A stretch of 64,000 nucleotides of DNA, from the NCBI GenBank assembly GCA_963691755.1, contig OY829366.1:372001-436000 (forward strand). Direction: 5' to 3'. The first letter of the stretch is position 1, and the number at the start of each line of letters is the position of its first letter. Below the pieces are notes generated by a model. That model had not been told where the DNA came from. It saw only the letters and a program-made list of their open reading frames with translations, and did not search any database. Position numbers and translations under genes: made by a program. Shown in pieces: positions 8,018 through 17,000 of the stretch. This DNA is from Dinoroseobacter sp013215265. GTDB taxonomy: Bacteria > Pseudomonadota > Alphaproteobacteria > Rhodobacterales > Rhodobacteraceae.

Positions 8018-11000
8018 CACCATTCCATACCCAATTGGGCCCCCAGGCCTATGGCGTGATTATTGTCGATCGTCGCACTGAACTCACTTTGAGCGAGATC
8101 TCTCCATAAGGGTTGGGACATCTTCAGCCCAAGAGTCCATCTATCATTCGGGTAGCTGGAGCTATAATGACCCTTAAGAGCCATGATCGACCCAGTCGTT
8201 GCGTCGTCTTGCCGTGTCACCGCAAACTCAAGGCCCCAGCCGCAACGGTTACCTTGCCCTTGGCCGTAATGGCGGCAGGACAGCGATGGGGTGACTTCCG
8301 TCGTCAGGGTAATATCGTTAACGACACCCTCCAGATATGTTTGATCCCAACGAAAAGTTGGCTCAATAAAGAGACGCTGACCTCTATAGTCAGGAATATC
8401 AACAGACCCAGTTTCCAAGCCGCCATAAAGCTGCACAGTGGCATCGCTGCTCCAGGCATATGCACCTTCGAAACCTATTCGAGGCGCGAGAGTGAAGGTT
8501 TCGAACTCGTACTCGCCAGACAGAGCTGCACCTCCAAGTACAGCAGCGTATTGATACTGACCGTCGGTAACGATACTCGTGTTCCCAGCTTGTGGGAATG
8601 TCAACGAGAAGCTGTGTAGGCCCGCCGCTATGCTTGAATAGTAGTCGAGGTAAAGTGAATCCTGAAACCGTAGGGCGCCGTAGATGCCGGCGTTCATTCC
8701 AACGCCATCGATCGCCCCCGTGGCTTTGCCTGTGATCGCGTTGCGCTGCAGATAACCACCCACGAACCAACCGCGCAAGTCAGCTGAGCTCAGGAAGCGT
8801 TCCTCTTGACGGGTGTGGTCAAGATTAAACTCGAGCTCATGTGCCGCCGTGTACCTTAAAGCAAACGAGCCATCGGTGATGATATGAGTATTTGACGTGC
8901 AATCGAAAAGTTGTCCTCCCCAGGTACCGTTTGTGCGAATGCCCGCGGGATTGGCGTCAACCGCCCCATCAATATCAGGACTTTCAAGGTTGCCACAATG
9001 CGGAACATCTTCTCCCGCTCGCAGTCTGGCAAGAGCGCCTGCGGCCATATCGTTGAAGCGGTCTTTTTGCTCTTCAACCGTTTCCCTAAGATCTTCATAG
9101 AGGATGTTACTCAGATCATTGCGAACCACCGCCAGCGCCCCGGTCAAGGAGAATGGATCAGACGTAACTGCCCTAAAGACTGGGTTGTTAGGAGAAACAG
9201 TTACTTCCGTGAACTCGAGCACATAGGCTTCTCCCAATGCTCCATCCACAACGATTCTATCGAAAGTGACGACGCCGTTAACGGCCCGAGCCACAACGGA
9301 TCCAGCATCAAAACGACACTTGTTGGTTGCCGGTCGGCAACTCATATTTAGACTTGCGCTTGAGCCCGACGTAAGCGGTCGCAAAATTGCGCGCACTTCA
9401 GTTGAGTTGTCAGACTGCACAATATTGCCTGATCCGTCGCGCAATTCCACAACGGGCTGGACTGCAAGAGGTTGGGCATCACCCGCTCCAACAGGCTGTG
9501 TGCGAACCGTTAAGCTCTGCACCAAAGTAGACGAATGAAATCTGAAGCTTGCCGTTGAAGGAAGCACAACGCTCGGCTGACCAGCAAAATGGATCGTTGC
9601 CGAAATCACCACATTGCCCGGTGCGGACGAGTTCAGGTTCGCAGTAAATACACCACTTCCGTTCGCTGGTGAGAGTACCGAAGTGCCGGAGGGATTCGCA
9701 GAAAGCACTGCTTTGGCGGGACCTTGTGTGATTGCAAAGGTAAGACCTGTTACTCGTGTCGGCCCTGTACCGTCGTTTCCAATAGCATTGCCATTCCTGT
9801 CGCGCAGAGTTACAGTCACCGTAGTGCCGGAATCCACCGAAACCGTGTTCCCCGAGAAGCTCAAACCCGTTCCAGCTTCATTTGGACTACTTGGAATATG
9901 TACGGGGCCCGCCGTCGCCGTCAAGGTCACATTCGACGTCACCGACGAGATCGACCCAGCAGAAGCGTTCTCAAATGTCAGCGTGTGGGTTGCAGAGGTT
10001 GAACCCGTCACGGTCAGATCGGTGAAGGTCACAATACCGCCCGACGCCTGCTTCGTCACCGTCCCGCCAAGCGTCCCGCCACCACTGATCGACACCTTAA
10101 CCTGCGTCGAGCTGTCAGACGTCACAAGATTGCCCTGCGCATCTTTGATATGCACGACCGGCTGCGCCGAAAGTTGCTGGCCACTCTGACCAGCAGGCTG
10201 CTGCGCAACATCCAACTGACTCGCGGGGCCCGCCGTCAAGGTCACATTCGACGTCACCGACGAGATCGACCCAGCAGAAGCGTTCTCAAATGTCAGCGTG
10301 TGGGTTGCAGAGGTTGAACCCGTCACGGTCAGATCGGTGAAGGTCACAACACCGCCCGACGCCTGCTTCGTCACCGTCCCGCCAAGCGTCCCGCCACCAC
10401 TGATCGACACCTTAACCTGCGTCGAGCTGTCAGACGTCACAAGATTGCCCTGCGCATCTTTGATATGCACGACCGGCTGCGCCGAAAGTTGCTGGCCACT
10501 CTGACCAGCAGGCTGCTGCGCAACATCCAACTGACTCGCGGGGCCCGCCGTCAAGGTCACATTCGACGTCACCGACGAGATCGACCCAGCAGAAGCGTTC
10601 TCAAATGTCAGCGTGTGGGTTGCAGAGGTTGAACCCGTCACGGTCAGATCGGTGAAGGTCACAACACCGCCCGACGCCTGCTTCGTCACCGTCCCGCCAA
10701 GCGTCCCGCCACCACTGATCGACACCTTAACCTGCGTCGAGCTGTCAGACGTCACAAGATTGCCCTGCGCATCTTTGATATGCACGACCGGCTGCGCCGA
10801 AAGTTGCTGGCCACTCTGACCAGCAGGCTGCTGCGCAACATCCAACTGACTCGCGGGGCCCGCCGTCAAGGTCACATTCGACGTCACCGACGAGATCGAC
10901 CCAGCAGAAGCGTTCTCAAATGTCAGCGTGTGGGTTGCAGAGGTTGAACCCGTCACGGTCAGATCGGTGAAGGTCACAATACCGCCCGACGCCTGCTTCG

Positions 11001-14000
11001 TCAACGTCCCGCCAAGCGTCCCGCCAGGACTGATCGACACCTGAACCTGCGTCGAGTTGTCAGACGTCACAAGATTGCCCTGCGCATCTTTGATATGCAC
11101 GACCGGCTGCGCCGAAAGTTGCTGGCCACTCTGACCAGCAGGCTGCTGCGCAACATCCAACTGACTCGCGGGGCCCGCCGTCAAGGTCACATTCGACGTC
11201 ACCGACGAGATCGACCCAGCAGAAGCGTTCTCAAATGTCAGCGTGTGGGTTGCAGAGGTTGAACCCGTCACGGTCAGATCGGTGAAGGTCACAACACCGC
11301 CCGACGCCTGCTTCGTCACCGTCCCGCCAAGCGTCCCGCCACCACTGATCGACACCTTAACCTGCGTCGAGCTGTCAGACGTCACAAGATTGCCCTGCGC
11401 ATCTTTGATATGCACGACCGGCTGCGCCGAAAGTTGCTGGCCACTCTGACCAGCAGGCTGCTGCGCAACATCCAACTGACTCGCGGGGCCCGCCGTCAAG
11501 GTCACATTCGACGTCACCGACGAGATCGACCCAGCAGAAGCGTTCTCAAATGTCAGCGTGTGGGTTGCAGAGGTTGAACCCGTCACGGTCAGATCGGTGA
11601 AGGTCACAACACCGCCCGACGCCTGCTTCGTCACCGTCCCGCCAAGCGTCCCGCCACCACTGATCGACACCTTAACCTGCGTCGAGCTGTCAGACGTCAC
11701 AAGATTGCCCTGCGCATCTTTGATATGCACGACCGGCTGCGCCGAAAGTTGCTGGCCACTCTGACCAGCAGGCTGCTGCGCAACATCCAACTGACTCGCG
11801 GGGCCCGCCGTCACGGTCACAGGACCGTACGTCACCGGAAAGATCAGCCCAGCAGAAGCGTTCGCAAAGTTCAGCGTGTAGTCTGTACCGACTTGACCCG
11901 CCAGGGTCAGATTGTCGAAGGTCACAACACCGCCCGACGCCTGCTTCTTCAACGTCCCGCCAAGCGTCCCGCCAGTACCGAAGACCGCCACCTGAACCTG
12001 CGTCGAGTTGTCAGACGTCACAAGATTGCCCTGCGCATCTTTGATATGCACGACCGGCTGCGCCGAAAGAGCCGCGCCACTCTGACCACCAGCAGGCGGC
12101 GTCGCAACAGCCAACTGACTCGCGGAGCCCGCCGTCAAGGTCACATTCGACGTCACCGACGAGATCGACCCAGCAGAAGCGTTCTCAAATGTCAGCGTGT
12201 GGGTTGCAGAGGTTGAACCCGTCACGGTCAGATCGGTGAAGGTCACAACACCGCCCGACGCCTGCTTCGTCACCGTCCCGCCAAGCGTCCCGCCACCACT
12301 GATCGACACCTTAACCTGCGTCGAGCTGTCAGACGTCACAAGATTGCCCTGCGCATCTTTGATATGCACGACCGGCTGCGCCGAAAGTTGCTGGCCACTC
12401 TGACCAGCAGGCTGCTGCGCAACATCCAACTGACTCGCGGGGCCCGCCGTCAAGGTCACATTCGACGTCACCGACGAGATCGACCCAGCAGAAGCGTTCT
12501 CAAATGTCAGCGTGTGGGTTGCAGAGGTTGAACCCGTCACGGTCAGATCGGTGAAGGTCACAACACCGCCCGACGCCTGCTTCGTCACCGTCCCGCCAAG
12601 CGTCCCGCCACCACTGATCGACACCTTAACCTGCGTCGAGCTGTCAGACGTCACAAGATTGCCCTGCGCATCTTTGATATGCACGACCGGCTGCGCCGAA
12701 AGTTGCTGGCCACTCTGACCAGCAGGCTGCTGCGCAACATCCAACTGACTCGCGGGGCCCGCCGTCAAGGTCACATTCGACGTCACCGACGAGATCGACC
12801 CAGCAGAAGCGTTCTCAAATGTCAGCGTGTGGGTTGCAGAGGTTGAACCCGTCACGGTCAGATCGGTGAAGGTCACAACACCGCCCGACGCCTGCTTCGT
12901 CACCGTCCCGCCAAGCGTCCCGCCACCACTGATCGACACCTTAACCTGCGTCGAGCTGTCAGACGTCACAAGATTGCCCTGCGCATCTTTGATATGCACG
13001 ACCGGCTGCGCCGAAAGTTGCTGGCCACTCTGACCAGCAGGCTGCTGCGCAACATCCAACTGACTCGCGGGGCCCGCCGTCAAGGTCACATTCGACGTCA
13101 CCGACGAGATCGACCCAGCAGAAGCGTTCTCAAATGTCAGCGTGTGGGTTGCAGAGGTTGAACCCGTCACGGTCAGATCGGTGAAGGTCACAACACCGCC
13201 CGACGCCTGCTTCGTCACCGTCCCGCCAAGCGTCCCGCCACCACTGATCGACACCTTAACCTGCGTCGAGCTGTCAGACGTCACAAGATTGCCCTGCGCA
13301 TCTTTGATATGCACGACCGGCTGCGCCGAAAGTTGCTGGCCACTCTGACCAGCAGGCTGCTGCGCAACATCCAACTGACTCGCGGGGCCCGCCGTCACGG
13401 TCACAGGACCGTACGTCACCGGAAAGATCAGCCCAGCAGAAGCGTTCGCAAAGTTCAGCGTGTAGTCTGTACCGACTTGACCCGCCAGGGTCAGATTGTC
13501 GAAGGTCACAACACCGCCCGACGCCTGCTTCTTCAACGTCCCGCCAAGCGTCCCGCCAGTACCGAAGACCGCCACCTGAACCTGCGTCGAGTTGTCAGAC
13601 GTCACAAGATTGCCCTGCGCATCTTTGATATGCACGACCGGCTGCGCCGAAAGAGCCGCGCCACTCTGACCACCAGCAGGCGGCGTCGCAACAGCCAACT
13701 GACTCGCGGAGCCCGCCGTCAAGGTCACATTCGACGTCACCGACGAGATCGACCCAGCAGAAGCGTTCTCAAATGTCAGCGTGTGGGTTGCAGAGGTTGA
13801 ACCCGTCACGGTCAGATCGGTGAAGGTCACAACACCGCCCGACGCCTGCTTCGTCACCGTCCCGCCAAGCGTCCCGCCACCACTGATCGACACCTTAACC
13901 TGCGTCGAGCTGTCAGACGTCACAAGATTGCCCTGCGCATCTTTGATATGCACGACCGGCTGCGCCGAAAGTTGCTGGCCACTCTGACCAGCAGGCTGCT

Positions 14001-17000
14001 GCGCAACATCCAACTGACTCGCGGGGCCCGCCGTCAAGGTCACATTCGACGTCACCGACGAGATCGACCCAGCAGAAGCGTTCTCAAATGTCAGCGTGTG
14101 GGTTGCAGAGGTTGAACCCGTCACGGTCAGATCGGTGAAGGTCACAACACCGCCCGACGCCTGCTTCGTCACCGTCCCGCCAAGCGTCCCGCCACCACTG
14201 ATCGACACCTTAACCTGCGTCGAGCTGTCAGACGTCACAAGATTGCCCTGCGCATCTTTGATATGCACGACCGGCTGCGCCGAAAGTTGCTGGCCACTCT
14301 GACCAGCAGGCTGCTGCGCAACATCCAACTGACTCGCGGGGCCCGCCGTCAAGGTCACATTCGACGTCACCGACGAGATCGACCCAGCAGAAGCGTTCTC
14401 AAATGTCAGCGTGTGGGTTGCAGAGGTTGAACCCGTCACGGTCAGATCGGTGAAGGTCACAACACCGCCCGACGCCTGCTTCGTCACCGTCCCGCCAAGC
14501 GTCCCGCCACCACTGATCGACACCTTAACCTGCGTCGAGCTGTCAGACGTCACAAGATTGCCCTGCGCATCTTTGATATGCACGACCGGCTGCGCCGAAA
14601 GTTGCTGGCCACTCTGACCAGCAGGCTGCTGCGCAACATCCAACTGACTCGCGGGGCCCGCCGTCAAGGTCACATTCGACGTCACCGACGAGATCGACCC
14701 AGCAGAAGCGTTCTCAAATGTCAGCGTGTGGGTTGCAGAGGTTGAACCCGTCACGGTCAGATCGGTGAAGGTCACAACACCGCCCGACGCCTGCTTCGTC
14801 ACCGTCCCGCCAAGCGTCCCGCCACCACTGATCGACACCTTAACCTGCGTCGAGCTGTCAGACGTCACAAGATTGCCCTGCGCATCTTTGATATGCACGA
14901 CCGGCTGCGCCGAAAGTTGCTGGCCACTCTGACCAGCAGGCTGCTGCGCAACATCCAACTGACTCGCGGGGCCCGCCGTCAAGGTCACATTCGACGTCAC
15001 CGACGAGATCGACCCAGCAGAAGCGTTCTCAAATGTCAGCGTGTGGGTTGCAGAGGTTGAACCCGTCACGGTCAGATCGGTGAAGGTCACAACACCGCCC
15101 GACGCCTGCTTCGTCACCGTCCCGCCAAGCGTCCCGCCACCACTGATCGACACCTTAACCTGCGTCGAGCTGTCAGACGTCACAAGATTGCCCTGCGCAT
15201 CTTTGATATGCACGACCGGCTGCGCCGAAAGTTGCTGGCCACTCTGACCAGCAGGCTGCTGCGCAACATCCAACTGACTCGCGGGGCCCGCCGTCACGGT
15301 CACAGGACCGTACGTCACCGGAAAGATCAGCCCAGCAGAAGCGTTCGCAAAGTTCAGCGTGTAGTCTGTACCGACTTGACCCGCCAGGGTCAGATTGTCG
15401 AAGGTCACAACACCGCCCGACGCCTGCTTCTTCAACGTCCCGCCAAGCGTCCCGCCAGTACCGAAGACCGCCACCTGAACCTGCGTCGAGTTGTCAGACG
15501 TCACAAGATTGCCCTGCGCATCTTTGATATGCACGACCGGCTGCGCCGAAAGAGCCGCGCCACTCTGACCACCAGCAGGCGGCGTCGCAACAGCCAACTG
15601 ACTCGCGGAGCCCGCCGTCAAGGTCACATTCGACGTCACCGACGAGATCGACCCAGCAGAAGCGTTCTCAAATGTCAGCGTGTGGGTTGCAGAGGTTGAA
15701 CCCGTCACGGTCAGATCGGTGAAGGTCACAACACCGCCCGACGCCTGCTTCGTCACCGTCCCGCCAAGCGTCCCGCCACCACTGATCGACACCTTAACCT
15801 GCGTCGAGCTGTCAGACGTCACAAGATTGCCCTGCGCATCTTTGATATGCACGACCGGCTGCGCCGAAAGTTGCTGGCCACTCTGACCAGCAGGCTGCTG
15901 CGCAACATCCAACTGACTCGCGGGGCCCGCCGCCAAGGTCACAAACGACTTCACCGACGAGATCGACCCAGCAGAAGCGTTCTCAAATGTCAGCGAGTGG
16001 ATTGCAGAGGTTGAACCCGTCACGGTCAGATCGGTGAAGGTCACAACACCGCCCGACGCCTGCTTCGTCACCGTCCCGCCAAGCGTCCCGCCAGGACTGA
16101 TCGACACCTGAACCTGCGTCGAGTTGTCAGACGTCACAAGATTGCCCTGCGCATCTTTGATATGCACGACCGGCTGCGCCGAAAGTTGCTGGCCACTCTG
16201 ACCAGCAGGCTGCTGCGCAACAGCAAACTGACTCGCGGGGCCCGCCGTCAAGGTCACATTCGACGTCACCGACGAGATCGACCCAGCAGAAGCGTTCTCA
16301 AATGTCAGCGTGTGGGTTGCAGAGGTTGAACCCGTCACGGTCAGATCGGTGAAGGTCACAATACCGCCCGACGCCTGCTTCGTCACCGTCCCGCCAAGCG
16401 TCCCGCCACCACTGATCGACACCTGAACCTGCGTCGAGTTGTCAGACGTCACAAGATTGCCCTGCGCATCTTTGATATGCACGACCGGCTGCGCCGAAAG
16501 TTGCTGGCCACTCTGACCAGCAGGCTGCTGCGCAACATCCAACTGACTCGCGGGGCCCGCCGTCAAGGTCACAGGATCGGACGTCACCGACGAGATCGAC
16601 CCAGCAGAAGCGTTCTCAAATGTCAGCGTGTGGGTTGCAGAGGTTGAACCCGTCACGGTCAGATCGGTGAAGGTCACAACACCGCCCGACGCCTGCTTCG
16701 TCACCGTCCCGCCAAGCGTCCCGCCACCACTGATCGACACCTTAACCTGCGTCGAGCTGTCAGACGTCACAAGATTGCCCTGCGCATCTTTGATATGCAC
16801 GACCGGCTGCGCCGAAAGTTGCTGGCCACTCTGACCAGCAGGCTGCTGCGCAACATCCAACTGACTCGCGGGGCCCGCCGTCACGGTCACAGGACCGTAC
16901 GTCACCGGAAAGATCAGCCCAGCAGAAGCGTTCGCAAAGTTCAGCGTGTAGTCTGTACCGACTTGACCCGCCAGGGTCAGATTGTCGAAGGTCACAACAC